The notes under the pieces: generated by a model
What the model was told of the DNA's origin: nothing
Databases searched by the model: none
Seen by the model: the letters and a program-made list of their open reading frames with translations, nothing else
Shown here: positions 1 through 10,159 of the stretch, in pieces
Layout: every line of letters begins with the position of its first letter
Position numbering within the stretch: position 1 is the stretch's first letter
Origin: Patiria miniata
Taxonomy: Eukaryota > Echinodermata > Asteroidea > Valvatida > Asterinidae
Reading direction: 5' to 3'
DNA length: 64,000 nt
Assembly: GCF_015706575.1 (NCBI RefSeq)
Contig: NW_024037048.1
Coordinates: forward strand, 14,897,512 to 14,961,511
Translations under genes and position numbers: made by a program

Positions 1-544
1 GAATACACTGGTTTTTATTAAATGATTGCATTATTTTAAATGTTATTATAATATGTGAGCATTATGTAAAAGTAACAATTGACTGACTATGAAAACAGTA
101 TGCATAAAACCTCATTCTGAGGATTACCAAAAGCACCACCATTGTTGATAAATACTCTCTTTTTTTTCGCTTGGCTTCGTTATGAAAAAAACAATGATTT
201 TAATTACTTTCAGTTGAAACAGAAACGTGCCCAAAGTAATGAAAAAAGTGGAGTTGGCTGTTGTTTTTAAAGCCCGTAAAAGTACGACAAGTGTTTCTTG
301 ATTAAAAGACTCCAAATTATTTGAAGACTTTCATTGTTCTTAATCAGCATTACTTGATTGCATTCAAGAAACTCACTTTGAAAACATCAGTGAAAGTGTG
401 AGCCCGTTAGATGGTAAAGAAACAATCTCAACGAAATCAATCAAAACAAAGCACAAATTCCATTCAAGTGAGGAGGGTCTTTCAACTGGTTGGAACTGTC
501 CTTTGTCACTTGATCATTTCAAGTGAATTTCTCTGTATTGACTT
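1..544. other. No recognised feature; 3' flank of SLC12 gene
   Basis: AT-rich sequence downstream (on the minus strand) of the SLC12 terminal exon. The reverse-strand stop codon of that exon overlaps an AATAAA hexamer, the canonical polyadenylation signal, but its position inside the stop makes it a doubtful signal. Short ORFs here show no family similarity that I recognise. Confidence 0.4.
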
Positions 545-659
545 TTATTTGGATGCCATATTTGGCATCCCTGCTGACAGCATATCCTTGGATAATGTCT
601 CCAGCCAGCACATGTACATGTAAGCTGAACAAGTACGCTTCCTGGGAATAGGTAGACTC
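545..659 (-). CDS. SLC12A: SLC12 cation-chloride cotransporter, terminal coding exon
   Basis: Read on the minus strand, a tract ending in TTGCAG is followed by G plus 37 codons and TAA. The peptide starts SLPIPRKRTCSAYMYM and continues CWLETLSKDM. This matches the conserved end of Na-dependent SLC12 transporters (family pattern: LPxxRKGxxxSxLYMxWLExLSxDL), the cytoplasmic C-terminal domain. The single leading base completes the split codon left by the exon at 1404-1471 (V-M-S-L-P). Unlike the family, the end is not LLxRGNxxxVLTFY: after SKDM the peptide runs LSAGMPNMASK and stops, so the last ~15 residues are replaced or eroded. Strongly recognisable family match; whether the gene is still functional is doubtful given the neighbouring broken exons. 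Confidence 0.78.
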
Positions 660-1061
660 CTGCAAGAAATCAAAGAAAAGGTTATAATGGACCCTTCCTG
701 CATGTCAATCAACAGTGCACATTGGCCAATCAGATCACCACTTTTGATCAGGTGACCACAGTAGCTCAGTCAAACTGGGTCACAAGCACTGTTAGATCTA
801 TTGCTCACCCCGCCCCCATTTTTTGCACCAGCAGTTAACACCCCCCCAGTATTTTGTAAAGAATGCCCTTTTTACACAAGTAACTTTTAGTTTTTACACA
901 AGTGTCCTTAGTTTTGTTTAAAAAGTTTCTTGTTTCACCAGCGGCTTTTAAATAATTTTTGGTATTTCGTGTAAACGTCAGCAATTGTGCCGCCATGAAA
1001 AGCGTCACCCATTGACCTACCGCCGTTTGCGAGTTAACCACGCCCCTTAGACAACTCTATA
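660..1061. other. Intronic sequence, nothing recognised
   Basis: Lies between two SLC12 exons on the minus strand. It contains short C tracts near 795-848 and no exon or repeat family that I can identify apart from the fold-back that follows. Confidence 0.4.
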
Positions 1062-1243
1062 AGCCTTTTCGCTGATACCGCCATCTTTGAATTATTGTTT
1101 TTTTTCGGGGGGGGGGGGGGGCATTACAATGAAAATACGTCTCATCATGCAACTGTAGCTGAGAATGATGGGATGACTTTTCAATGTAATGCCCCCCCCC
1201 CCCCCCCACCCATTTCAAAGATGGCGGTATCCGCGAAACGGCT
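1062..1243. repeat. Fold-back MITE with paired G and C tracts
   Basis: The two ends are inverted copies: the left arm contains ATACCGCCATCTTTGAA and the right arm TTTCAAAGATGGCGGTAT. Further inside, a run of about 15 G followed by CATTACAATGAAAA pairs with TTTTCAATGTAATG followed by about 16 C. The whole is about 182 bp with a loop of about 40 bp. It carries no coding capacity. It sits in an intron of the SLC12 fragment. No clear target duplication was seen. Confidence 0.75.
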
Positions 1244-1403
1244 CATGGAATTTTGTACGTTAACTTTTGTTTGTCTCAGATTTTGGCGTTCTGCGTCCAT
1301 TTGTATATCATGTTTAGACAATATTTTACAAGCTGCGTTGACGCAATTCCACCGTGATAGGTTAATTGTCCGATAGTGACCATTATCGCCGGTTTGTACT
1401 TAC

Positions 1404-1471
1404 ATGACAATGAGCTGAGCCTCCTGGGAATGTTGGCGAAGCAATTCACGGATCCGCATCTGTCTGCTGGT
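1404..1471 (-). CDS. SLC12A: SLC12 C-terminal exon, copy I
   Basis: A 68-bp exon on the minus strand: acceptor TTTCAG, donor GTAAGTAC. It encodes TSRQMRIRELLRQHSQ followed by EAQLIV and two bases of a split Met codon. Na-dependent SLC12 transporters have RQxRLNELLxEHSxxAxLIVMSLP at this point, so register and phase both agree with the terminal exon at 545-659. A second, also intact copy lies at 5894-5961. The exon contributes to the cytoplasmic C-terminal domain. The neighbouring upstream exon of this copy (1941-2250) is broken, so this copy may not be expressed. Confidence 0.8.
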
Positions 1472-1940
1472 CTGAAAGAAAAAAAAAGATTTCAGGCGAA
1501 AAAATGTCGTGATTTATTGATGTTTACTAAAGTCGAGTTCCATGCACTTGGCAAATCAAATGAACTGAGAGTTGTACGGAAAAATGGATTGAAAGTGATC
1601 AATCTCATTATTGAAAATCAGCCTCCAGAATGTCAAAGGTTGGACCCAATTAACAGATGTTGCAAGACTGGACTTAAAATCACAAAAACCAGGGAATTAG
1701 CGTAAAGTGGACACTGGGAAAGCTTTAAGTGTATTGTACTCCATGCATGGACAAAAGAGGGCGCTTTATAGTCAAACAAGCAGAAGCCGGAATGAGGGAC
1801 ACTTTACTGGTTCACTCATGATGGTTATCGTGTATTTGGTACCAGCATTTATAAGCCATGATGGCGCCCAAATGGCCCTCGTTGATAGTTTTCTCTGTGG
1901 AGGGGGGGGGGGGTCGCTTAAGCGCAAGAAGGAGATTCTA

Positions 1941-2250
1941 CCTTCTCGTTGAGCGTAGTGACTTCTTCCTTGCTGATCTTCCAAGGAAACTTCTCCGTGG
2001 TCTCCCTGCTTCCTCATCCAGCATCCAGGGTTTGGACAGCTCCTTGAACTGTCTCAGGCTCTACTCCTTGGGCTTCTTGTTCAGGTCCGGGATGACCTCC
2101 ACGTCCGAGCTGTTGATGCGGAACTTGTTGGACATGTTCATCTTCTCCCTGTCCATTTGCTCCTTCTTGCCCGTGGCGGCAAAGATGCGCAGCCTGCATT
2201 TTTCCCAGTTGGATTTCAAGGAGATGAGGTTGGGATGAGTAGGGTCAAGC
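1941..2250 (-). pseudogene. SLC12A: SLC12 C-terminal domain exon, copy I, broken
   Basis: On the minus strand, between acceptor CCCCCAG and donor GTAGAATC. It reads NWEKCRLRIFAATGKK, EQMDREKMNM, then FRINSSDVEVIPDLNKKPKE. The family has WKxCKIRVFxGG...LLSKFRIDFSDxxVLxDINxKPK, a clear match. Copy I has an in-frame stop right after KKPKE, a 9-base deletion relative to copy II before FRIN, compensating indels near the start, and a frame change between WMLDEEA and ETTEKFPWKIS. ETTEKFPWKISKEEV matches the family's PWKISDEEI and leads into the next exon in phase 0. It is therefore a decayed exon of a host gene. Confidence 0.85.
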
Positions 2251-2472
2251 CTGGGGGTGGTGGGAGGTGGGGCGGAGGTGGAGGGGGGGGGGGGTTCACA
2301 CAAAAAAATTATACAGAGCATTATTTCCCTTTGACATAAAGCATGTGTTTCCTTCGACATGCAGCCATCCAGAATAACCTGAGAGATCTCTGAAAGGCTC
2401 CCTGAAATGAATAGGACACTGAAACAAAATAATAAAGCCAACCAAGAACAAAAAGTGTGGTGTTTTCTATTA

Positions 2473-3149
2473 GGCCAAAAAAAAAAAGTCGGTCTCTGGT
2501 CGGCGCGCGCGTCAATTTTAATCATGCGCGTCAATCTTTTTTTTCCAAAATGTTTCGCAGTAGCTCCGACAGCGCCCTCTATTGCCGCATCTCCTCAATT
2601 TTTTTTTTTAACAAAGAGCACCAAGGAACGGGAAATTGCTAGAGAGCACCATCGAGAGCACCAAGGCAAATTATGGAGGACACCAATGTACATGAGGACA
2701 CCAAAAAGCAAAATAGTACCCCACCTTGGGCCAAGTTTGCGCAAGGACTATAGTTGACCAATGTTTAACTAACGTTTGCCCGAACTCTGTCTAGTCGACG
2801 GTGATTGACTACGCTAGTCGACTATTTGGAACCAGCCTACTGGGGTTGGTTGCTTCGCTGGTAACCAATAGCCGTGCGTATTCATAACACTAGCAGAGAG
2901 CCAGGATCCGGAAGTTTTGCGATGACATTTTGACCAGCATTTGACTAGAGACGTTCGCACGTTGCTATCAGTGCGCAGGCGTAAGGTACGTCACAAATCA
3001 ACCACTAGTCGACTAATGGTCCTTGCCCGAACTTGGCCTTGTCTGTACAATCCAAGCTTGACAAAAAAAAAGCAAAAAAAAAAAAGCCGCGTCCCCGCGT
3101 CAATTCCGGAACTTTGGTCTGACCAGAGACCAAATATTTTTTTTTGGTC
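2473..3149. mobile_element. Non-autonomous TIR DNA transposon, TA target site, A/T-tract termini
   Basis: About 677 bp. The left end is GGCC plus an A tract then GTCGGTCTCTGGTC; the right end is GACCAGAGACC then a T tract ending GGTC, so the termini are inverted. It is flanked by TA (2471-2472 and 3150-3151). The paralogous segment at about 6820-6850 has the uninterrupted site (TTTTCTATTACATATAA), which is direct evidence for insertion. There is no transposase ORF. A sibling with similar ends is at 25351-26060, and the right half of another copy lies at 39343-39650. TA (or TTA) target plus GGC termini would suit a PIF/Harbinger-ISL2EU-like or Tc1/mariner-like group; the assignment is inference. 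Confidence 0.8.
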
Positions 3150-3401
3150 TACATATAAGAAACAACTGTGTGGTAGGGTAGGTAAAAATCTGTTTTGGGG
3201 GGGTTTGACATTTCTATAGCCTGAAAATATAAGGTGGGATGATAGTCATTAAAATTTACTTTTTTTCTCTATTTTGCATGCATTAGTTAACATGTGAATC
3301 ATTCTGCACTTCTGACCAACTTACACAAAAATAAAAATAAAGTTTATAGTTTTCACTATAGAAGGGGGGGGGGGTGCTTGAGCGCAAGGAGGAGATTCTA
3401 C

Positions 3402-3547
3402 CTTCTCTTTGAGCGTGGTGACTTCTTCCTTGCTGATCTTCCAAGGAAACTTCTCCGTGGTCTCCACGCTGCTTCCTCATCCAGCATCCAGGGTTTGGAG
3501 AGCTCCTTGATGATTGTGTTGGTCTTGATCTTACCCAACCCACCAAT
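3402..3547 (-). pseudogene. SLC12A: Chimeric SLC12 exon fragment, copy I
   Basis: Minus strand. After an acceptor (CCGTCTAG) it reads IGGLGKIKTNTII directly followed by KELSKPWMLDEEA and then, in another frame, ETTEKFPWKISKEEV up to the same GTAGAATC donor as the other copies. The first part resembles the family's GLGRMKPNTLV segment; the second is the later KPWMLDEEA segment. About 150 residues that separate these in intact SLC12 proteins are missing, so this looks like a deletion chimera. The frame change between WMLDEEA and ETTEK disables it as drawn. A sister copy is at 7093-7238. Confidence 0.6.
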
Positions 3548-3689
3548 CTAGACGGAAACCAATCAGGAAGGACAATTTGAATGCATTTGCTCTAAATAAA
3601 TTGTGTCCAGGTCTTGAAAAAGACCAACGTGAACGCTGCAAAAAGCGAAAAACCTGGACAAATCTTGTTTGATGATCATAATGTTTCAT

Positions 3690-4190
3690 AAGGATAAGCT
3701 TCCACAAATCACATGAAACCTGCGACTGTAGCAATAACTTACGATCAGCACTGCTCCGCATATGAGAAGGCTTGTGCTCTTGGTGATATGGGAGACGAAG
3801 TGAACCAGGGCAGGCCTGCATCCAGGGCAACCAGTCAATGCAATAATCTGTGGCCTGTACAGGGAAATACAACCATCCACAAATTGAAAGGAAGAGGGAA
3901 TAGAACCTGGGACCTCCGGATTGCCGTTCCAGTGCTCTACCAACTGAGCTACCAAGCTCCATCGTGTTTAGTCTCCCACTTAGTCAATGTCTATGTTAAG
4001 AATAGGCATTGGTCAGAGTTGTAATGACTCGAGTCGACTTGAGTCACAATTTTATGCAAAATTTATGTTCATGTTACTTATTTGCGAATACAGTTCGGTA
4101 CAGCCGCCGCTTGTAGTGTACAAACATACAACGTGTCACAGACTCCCGCCTTGTGGTTCTGGAACGCACAAAATAATATTCCGGAACCTA
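3690..4190 (-). repeat. Composite repeat containing a tRNA-derived SINE body
   Basis: The tRNA-like part lies on the minus strand at about 3896-3961. It has an A-box-like TAGCTCAGTTGGTAGAGC and a B-box-like GGTTCTATTCC at tRNA spacing, the marks of an internal RNA polymerase III promoter. The same ~500-600 bp, including flanks on both sides of the tRNA-like body, recurs at about 12480-13050 and 16150-16715 (plus orientation) and in part at 39806-40190. The shared unit is therefore larger than the SINE alone. No CCA end or intact tRNA fold is claimed. Confidence 0.75.
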
Positions 4191-4247
4191 AATTGAAGGT
4201 TATGCGACTCTGCAAATATCACAAGAAGGAAGATTGTGTTGACTGAC

Positions 4248-4370
4248 CAATGGCTATGCAGGCAGCTGTGATAAAGAACGCCAGGATGTGGGCTCTACGT
4301 GGCTCATCCCCCGGCCTAGAACCAACAGCACAGAACTCCATCTTGGGCAAAATCTTGTCCTTGTACCAGC
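4248..4370 (-). CDS. SLC12A: SLC12 transmembrane-domain exon
   Basis: A 123-bp exon on the minus strand, acceptor TTTTTCTGCAG, donor GTCAGTCA, phase 1 at both ends. It reads WYKDKILPKMEFCAVGSR, then PGDEPRRAHILAFFITAA and CIAIG. Na-dependent SLC12 transporters have xCKDNIYPxxxFFAxGYGKNNEPLRGYxLTFxIAxAFILI here: an extracellular segment followed by a hydrophobic helix. There is no stop or frame break. It lies upstream of the other SLC12 pieces in the correct transcriptional order, but the exons that should follow are absent from the window. It is therefore an isolated survivor or part of a rearranged gene. Confidence 0.72.
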
Positions 4371-4699
4371 CTGCAGAAAAAGAAAAAAAAAGGCAATTGT
4401 TATATAATGATCGTTAACTTGGTTATCGTTAAGATCGGAGTAAACCTGAAGTTAACACAACCTAGATATATCTCACGGTATACCAAACGTTAAATCTGAC
4501 ACCGTGGTAGCAAGGAGATTTCCACCTTTCTATGAATATGCCTTTGAATGAGCATGACGACTATTTATAAAAGATATAGACATATATCATACTCGGCAAT
4601 AGGGATAGTCAGTGGAAAGAACTTGGGACAGGTGTGTACAAAGTTACGCGCAAGACTCAGACTTGTTTTAAGCGAATTACTGAGAAGACGACCATAATT

Positions 4700-5350
4700 A
4701 TTGGTAATGAGGATACTTTTATTATGGAGTAGATTAACCATCTTGGTGAGGAGGATATTTTTTTAGAAGGGAATTATGGAGGAGACTAACCATCTTGGCT
4801 CAGAGGATATTTTAAGAAGGGAATCATGGAGGAAATTGATCATCTTGGCTGAGGATATGTTTAAGAAGGGCACTATGGAGGAGACTAACCATCTTGGCTC
4901 GGAGGTTTAAAAAAAAAGGAATTCTGGAGAAGACTTAACCATCGTGGCTAGGAGGATATTTTTAGAAGGGAATCATGGAGGAGATTAACCATCTTGGCTA
5001 GGAGAATATTTTTTTAAGAAGGGAATTATGGAGGAGACGAAGCATCATGGTTAGGAAGATATTTGTTTTAGAAGGGATTTATTGAGATGACTAACCATCC
5101 CAGCTAAAGGACATTTTTAGAAGGAATTTATGGAAGAGGCTAACAATCTAGGCTAGAAGGACATTTTTTTCAGAAGGGAATTATGGAGGAGACGAACCAT
5201 CATGGTTAGGAAGATATTTGTTTTAGAAAGGATTTATGGCAAGGAGGATATTTTAAGAAGGGAATTATGGAGAAAGCTACAACCATCTTGGCTAGGGGGA
5301 TACTTTTTGAAAGGAATTAATGAGGATATTAACCATCTTGGCTAGGAGGA
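4700..5350 (-). repeat. ~50-bp minisatellite (GGAGGATAT...GAAGGGAATTATGG), reverse orientation
   Basis: About 12 diverged tandem copies of a unit of roughly 50 bp containing GAAGGGAATTATGGAGGAG and CTAACCATCTTGGCTAGG. The reverse complement is the same minisatellite found at 31810-32890 and 63545-64000. It lies between the two SLC12 exon copies. Confidence 0.85.
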
Positions 5351-5893
5351 TATATTGGTTTTTTTCCCATTTTTGTGAAATTGTTTTATAGAAGAATATT
5401 TCATCACGAAGTATTAAATATCATGACAAAGGACGAATTAGTTATAATGCAGGCTAGGGGGCTTACTTTGTTAATGAGAAAAAAGGATTTTAAAAATGTG
5501 GAGGTTAATCGAAACATTTTCCAGATCCCCCCCCCCCCAAAAAACTTGAATTCGCACCCCCCCCCCCAGCCAAAGCTAGATCCACCCCTGTTTAGGATTT
5601 CACGCTAGTTTCTGCTATAGTGAGTAGGTTTGCGTAATTGTGAAGTAAGTGCCATTAGATTAGCCACTCATTATTTTCATGGGAATTGCCAACACTACAG
5701 CAGACATTTTTGCATGACACTTAGAAATTACGGCTTTTGCAAAAGTGTAAACAATCAGTTACCGGGGATTACTTCTGTGCTTACAGGGATAGCGCAGGAT
5801 TTCTGTGCTAGTGTGCTAGATCATCAGCACAGAATTGTGTGCTTAAACCATGAAATTGAGTCTATTGAGTTAGTAGTGGCTTTGTGTACTTAC
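5351..5893. other. Intergenic or intronic spacer with poly-C tracts
   Basis: Contains two runs of about 10-11 C near 5528-5567 separated by an A-rich stretch, and short direct repeats around 5775-5830. In copy I the SLC12 terminal exon lies downstream of the equivalent exon; no such exon is seen here. A short ORF at 5630-5908 resembles nothing I know. Confidence 0.4.
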
Positions 5894-5961
5894 ATGACAA
5901 TGAGCTGAGCCTCCTGGGAATGTTGGAGAAGCAATTCACGGATCCGCATCTGTCTGTTGGT
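5894..5961 (-). CDS. SLC12A: SLC12 C-terminal exon, copy II
   Basis: Paralogue of 1404-1471, same length (68 bp), same donor GTAAGTAC and an acceptor CTTTTAG. It encodes TNRQMRIRELLLQHSQ then EAQLIV. Compared with copy I it has N for S and L for R; the frame is intact. The surrounding introns are also duplicated (1384-3665 against about 5875-7360), so the exon was copied as part of a segment. No terminal exon follows it before the minisatellite at 5350. Confidence 0.75.
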
Positions 5962-6419
5962 CTAAAAGAAAAAGAAAGATTTCAGGCGAAAAAATGGAGT
6001 GATTTATTGATGTTTACTAAAGTCGAGTTCCATGCACTTGGCAAATCAAATGAACTGAGAGTTGGATTGAAAGTGATCAATCTCATTATTGAAAATCAGC
6101 CTCCAGAATGTCAAAGGTTGGACACAATTAACAAATGTTGCAAGACTGGACTTAAAATCACACAAACCAGGGACTAAGTGTAAAGTGGATACTGGGAAAG
6201 CTTTAAGTGTATTGCCTCCATGCATGGACGAAAGAGGGCGCTTTATAGTAAAAACAAGCAGAAGCCGGAATGAGGGACACTTCACTGGTTCACTCATGCT
6301 GGTTATCGTGTATTTGGTACCAGCATTTATAAGCCACGATGGCGCCCAAATGGCCCTCGTTGATAGTTTTCTCTGTGGAGGGGGGGGGGGGGTGCTTGAG
6401 CGCAAGAGGGAGATTCTAC

Positions 6420-6744
6420 CTCTTCGTTGAGCGTAGTGACTTACTCCTTGCTGATCTTACAAGGAAACTTCTCCGTGGTCTCCCCTGCTTCCTCATCCAG
6501 CATCCAGGGTTTAATTGGACAGCTCCTTGAACCGTCTCATCAGGCTCTACTCCTTGGGCTTCTTGTTCAGGTCCGGGATGACCTCCACATCCGAGCAGTT
6601 GATGCGGAACTTGCTGAGCATGTTGGCCATGTTCATCTTCTCCCTGTCCATTTGCTCCTTCTTGTCCGTGGTGGCAAAGACGCGCAGCTTGCATTTCCCC
6701 AGTTGGAGTTCAAGGAGATGAGGTGAGGGATGAGTAGGTCAAGC
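6420..6744 (-). pseudogene. SLC12A: SLC12 C-terminal domain exon, copy II, broken
   Basis: Minus strand. It starts LDLLIPHLISLNSNW, close to the family's LTLLIPYLL...W, then after a one-base loss continues KKEQMDREKMNMANML and SKFRINCSDVEVIPDLNK. Copy II keeps the ANML residues that copy I lost. It has the same stop after KKPKE as copy I, an extra TTAAA near the KELSN segment, and a stop after ETTEKFPCKISKE. Here WMLDEEAG and ETTEKF are in one frame, unlike copy I, so the two copies decayed independently after sharing the first stop. Confidence 0.83.
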
Positions 6745-7092
6745 CTGGGGGGGGGGGGGGGGTCACAAACAAAAATTATTTGAAACATATATTTAAATAA
6801 TAAGGCCAACCAAGAACAAAAAGTGTGGTGTTTTCTATTACATATAAAAAAACAACTCTGTGGTAGGGTAGGTAAAAATCTGTTTTTGGGGATTAGACAT
6901 TTCTATAGCCTACAAATATAGGGTGGGATGATAGTCATTGAAATTTACTTTTTTTCTCTATTTTGCATGCATTAGTTAACGTGAATCATTCTGCACTACT
7001 GACCAACTTGCACAAAAAATAAATATAAAGTTAATAGTTTTCACTGTGGAGGGGGGGGGGGGGGTTGCTTGAGCGCAAGGAGGAGATTCTAC

Positions 7093-7238
7093 CTTCTCTT
7101 TGAGCGTGGTGACTTCTTCCTTGCTGATCTTCCAAGGAAACTTCTCCGTGGTCTCCAGGCTGCTTCCTCATCCAGCATCCAGGGTTAGGAGAGCTCCTTA
7201 ATGATTGTGTTGGTCTTGATCTTACCCAACCCACCAAT
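7093..7238 (-). pseudogene. SLC12A: Chimeric SLC12 exon fragment, copy II
   Basis: Same structure as 3402-3547: GLGKIKTNTIIKELS followed by an ending with PRRSFL/ETTEKFPWKIS frames. The acceptor that reads TCTAG in copy I reads TCTCG here, so the splice site is lost. The copies are otherwise close, including a G-tract on the 3' side. Confidence 0.6.
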
Positions 7239-8276
7239 CGAGACGGAAACCAATCAGGAAAGAAAATTTGAATGCATTTGCTCTAAATAAATCCTGTCCA
7301 GGTCTTGGAAAAGACCAACATTAGTGCTGAAAAAAAGCGAGAAACCTGGACAAATCTGGTTTAATGATCTTGTTATACATTTTGCCACTTTGACTTAATT
7401 TTTTAAAGACCTGCTTGCATTTTACTCGAACTGTTCAACAAAATTCATTCCGCAAAGTCTTCTTCAAGTACTCAACTGTGAGTACACATTTCGGTACTCA
7501 AAATACGGTACTCGAACGACAATGCCTATTGTCCTCCAACGCCAGTTTGTGCACTAAGTCTATGGGAAAGGTTTAGATCAGGGAACAAAGGAAAACACAA
7601 AGCCAATTAATCCTCGAAAGCATAGCAGAAAACGACAGTGTGCGCGTTATGGTAAGTGTGTACAGTGTTCGTATATTTTAAATGCAATTTTTGTTTTTCT
7701 TTTAATGCAAACAAATATTATACACATTATACAGTATGTCCAAAAGAAATGTCCGTCTGACTATTTTTGAAATAACTACAAAACCATGAAGTCCAATTTG
7801 AAAAAGTTTGATTGTGCAAACACTCCCTATCTTGGCCTCAACCCTGATGAGTTTCATTTAATTTCAGTCACGCATCACTGCACACTTGTCAATTGATCAC
7901 AACAACATTTTGGGACACTGTGACCAAGTTCCTTGCCTTAATGAATTTCAGTGCTGTGTTATGTAAGCTGTGTAAAATCCTGCATGTTGTGAAAAGGGCT
8001 GCAATTGGGATTGGAATCATTTGCCTGGCTATCAGTCATCACGGCAAGACCTCGGTTTAATGCTCAAGGGCAAATGATTCCAATCCAAAACCACATCCGC
8101 CTTTTTTTCACGGACACATTTTTGGGACAAACTCTATGACAATTAATAATGATAAATTTAGTGTCAGGTTAACAATAACACTTTGGAAGTCTGATGGTTT
8201 ATTTTTGTTTTAGTAATGATATTTTAGTAATGTAAGATGATTTGATATGATGGAGTTGAGATAATCTGTCGCCTAC
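7239..8276. other. Spacer between SLC12 and endophilin pieces
   Basis: The first ~130 bp (to about 7365) belong to the duplicated SLC12 segment. After that I see no exon. A short hairpin pairs ATTGGAATCATTTGCC near 8017 with GGCAAATGATTCCAAT near 8070. The endophilin exon that should follow 8277-8343 (family segment GKIPDEELRQALEKF) was looked for and not found here. Confidence 0.5.
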
Positions 8277-8343
8277 CTTTTGCTTGATTTTTCTTTTTGT
8301 AGTCAAAGTCAAGACGTCGCCCCTGTAACTTCTTCCGATGGTG
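8277..8343 (-). CDS. SH3GL: Endophilin A N-BAR exon (exon D, [15 protein letters not shown])
   Basis: A 67-bp exon on the minus strand, acceptor TTTCTACAG, donor GTAGGC. It encodes [18 protein letters not shown] followed by NQAK. Endophilin A proteins have [22 protein letters not shown], an almost exact match; this is the BAR-domain helix that shapes the curved, membrane-binding dimer acting in synaptic vesicle endocytosis. It starts in phase 0, exactly what exon B provides (…LKEIN), and ends in phase 1. It is the last endophilin exon recognised; later BAR exons and the SH3 domain are not in the window. Confidence 0.9.
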
Positions 8344-8572
8344 CTGTAGAAATCAAACATTGGGGAGAAAGTTAATGTACTGTTTGACAAGAGACATTTG
8401 CACATTGCTGTAAGGCTCCTTATATAAATTATGGGTCAAAGTGTGACAATTTTCGAGTTCCTGTTATCTCTGAGCATTGTCATTTGCTGTTCAAGTATCA
8501 TTAAGAATGACTTCAACAATTTGTTGGGTAGGTTGTCTGCTTCACATAATCACTCTTGGTGGACGACTGCAT

Positions 8573-8957
8573 TAACCCTAACCTTCCCAAATCCTCCAAA
8601 ATCCTCTTTGCAAAATGGAGGATTTTGCAGGATTGAGGCTGTTTAATTGGCAAAAATGTGTGGCTGATTTTGCAGGATGCAGTGTGTCAAGGTCTTGGGT
8701 CGGGCCTTGTGTTTGTTTATGCTCAGCTGTGCATAAATTATACTTGAAGTCCTCCGCACTGCTCCAGGATGCCACTGGCTCAGCCTCAACATATTGACAG
8801 TGATTGCTGGAGGATATTGTAGGATTGAGGCAGTGATCATTCTTCCACGGATCACATTCAAGAAATAACAGAGGATTTTGCAGGATTGAGGCTGCATGCA
8901 ATTTTGACATGGAGGCAGTTGGAGGATTTTGCATCATCATCGCAAAAATGCCCAGGG
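8573..8957. repeat. GGAGGATT-rich element with TTAACCCTAAC ends
   Basis: Begins TTAACCCTAACC and ends GTTAGGGTTAA, an inverted pair. The interior repeats GGAGGATTTTGCAGGATTGA several times. The left flank (about 8505-8572) and right flank (about 8967-9047) are near-copies of each other, so a ~70-bp segment is duplicated around it. A reverse-orientation piece lies at about 18915-19025, and the 42612-43410 array begins with the same TTAACCCTAACCC. Confidence 0.6.
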
Positions 8958-9313
8958 AGTTAGGGTTAAGAATGACTTTAAACAATTTTGTATTCGTTGT
9001 GTAGGTAGTTTGCTATTCATAATCACCCTTGGAGGACGACTGCATTAAGGAGTGCATCAGAATTATAAAATCACAGATGTCAGATGTAACAGGGACAGGA
9101 AAAAAGTGGACCCCAAATTTATCGAATGACCCAAAGTACGCAGGCATAAGTTACAACCCAAATCAACCAGTAATCGATCACTTGTCTTGTATCAATTTTT
9201 TTCCAGATTGGCCACAATTTGTGCCTAAATTTCCCCGCAGGTGGCTGTGCAACACAGTCCTGCTTCTATCAAAATCAACCAAATTCTGTCAGATTCTGTA
9301 AGATGGAACTCAC

Positions 9314-9447
9314 GTTGATCTCTTTCAGATCTTTGTTCTTGAGATGATCCAGGGGATCCAGGAAGTTCTGTCTGACGTTCAGATCGAAGGCGCCCTTGAC
9401 TTCAGAAAGTTGCCTCAGTGATTCTCCTATCTCGACCATCGCCGTAG
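9314..9447 (-). CDS. SH3GL: Endophilin A N-BAR exon B, copy B1 (intact)
   Basis: 134 bp on the minus strand, acceptor TTGGATACAG, donor GTGAGTTCC. It encodes [18 protein letters not shown], then [18 protein letters not shown] and KNKDLKEIN. Family: (STFG)NALIxVGESMxxLxEVKDSLDxxVKQNFIDPLxxLxxKDLKEI. It begins with two bases completing a split codon and ends in phase 0, so it joins exon A upstream and exon D downstream in frame. It lies outside the regular 3.66-kb units and its flanks are more diverged from the other copies, suggesting the oldest duplicate. Confidence 0.88.
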
Positions 9448-10159
9448 CTGTATCCAAAAAATAACCAAAACAATTTTTTTTTTAATGATACCTATAAAAA
9501 ACAACATTTTATTGTTCTGTTGTTTCCACCAAAACTAAACAGCTGTGCTAAGTATACCCTGAAGCTAAGATTGTCTATGAAATGCATGGTCTATGAAATG
9601 CATTATTAGACAGAGTTAAAAAAAAAACGGTTTCCTGTCTGCTTTTTTTTACCTCCACCATGAGGTACATGTTTTCATCGGCCTTGGTTTGTCTGTGAAC
9701 AGGATAACTCAGAATAAATGCGGAGGCACTAGGCTCACGTGAATCGCGCACTCCGGACTCCTTCTACCAAAACATTTGCGAGCCTCGTCTTTAAGAACGC
9801 GTGCACGTAGTCGTGGCGCGACCTCAAAAATGGCTTTTAACTTTGTTTGCCGGATTACGCTGTATGAGAATGTAATTTCCAGTAACCCTGGTTAACCCTT
9901 CTGTTAGTGAGCATATAAGCCATGTCTGAATGACATGGCTACGACTAACACTAGCCCACATGGGAAGTGGCTTCATCTGCTTCCATAGGTGCAACTAATG
10001 TATTAGCCGTAGCCACTTCATTCTGACGTGGCTTTATGCTTTTCCATTTTCCCTAATTTGTGCTTGAATTTCCCGGAACGTGGCTGTGCAACACAGTCCT
10101 GATTCTATCAGAATCAACCAGATAATGGGTGATGTTATATTTTGTAAGATGGAACTCAC

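Noticed and set aside
411-623. 70-aa plus-strand ORF
   Set aside because: Antisense of the SLC12 terminal exon.
1376-1705. 109-aa plus-strand ORF (LYLHDNELSLLGML), conserved at 5884-6177
   Set aside because: It is the antisense of the SLC12 68-bp exon and adjoining intron; conservation comes from the segment duplication.
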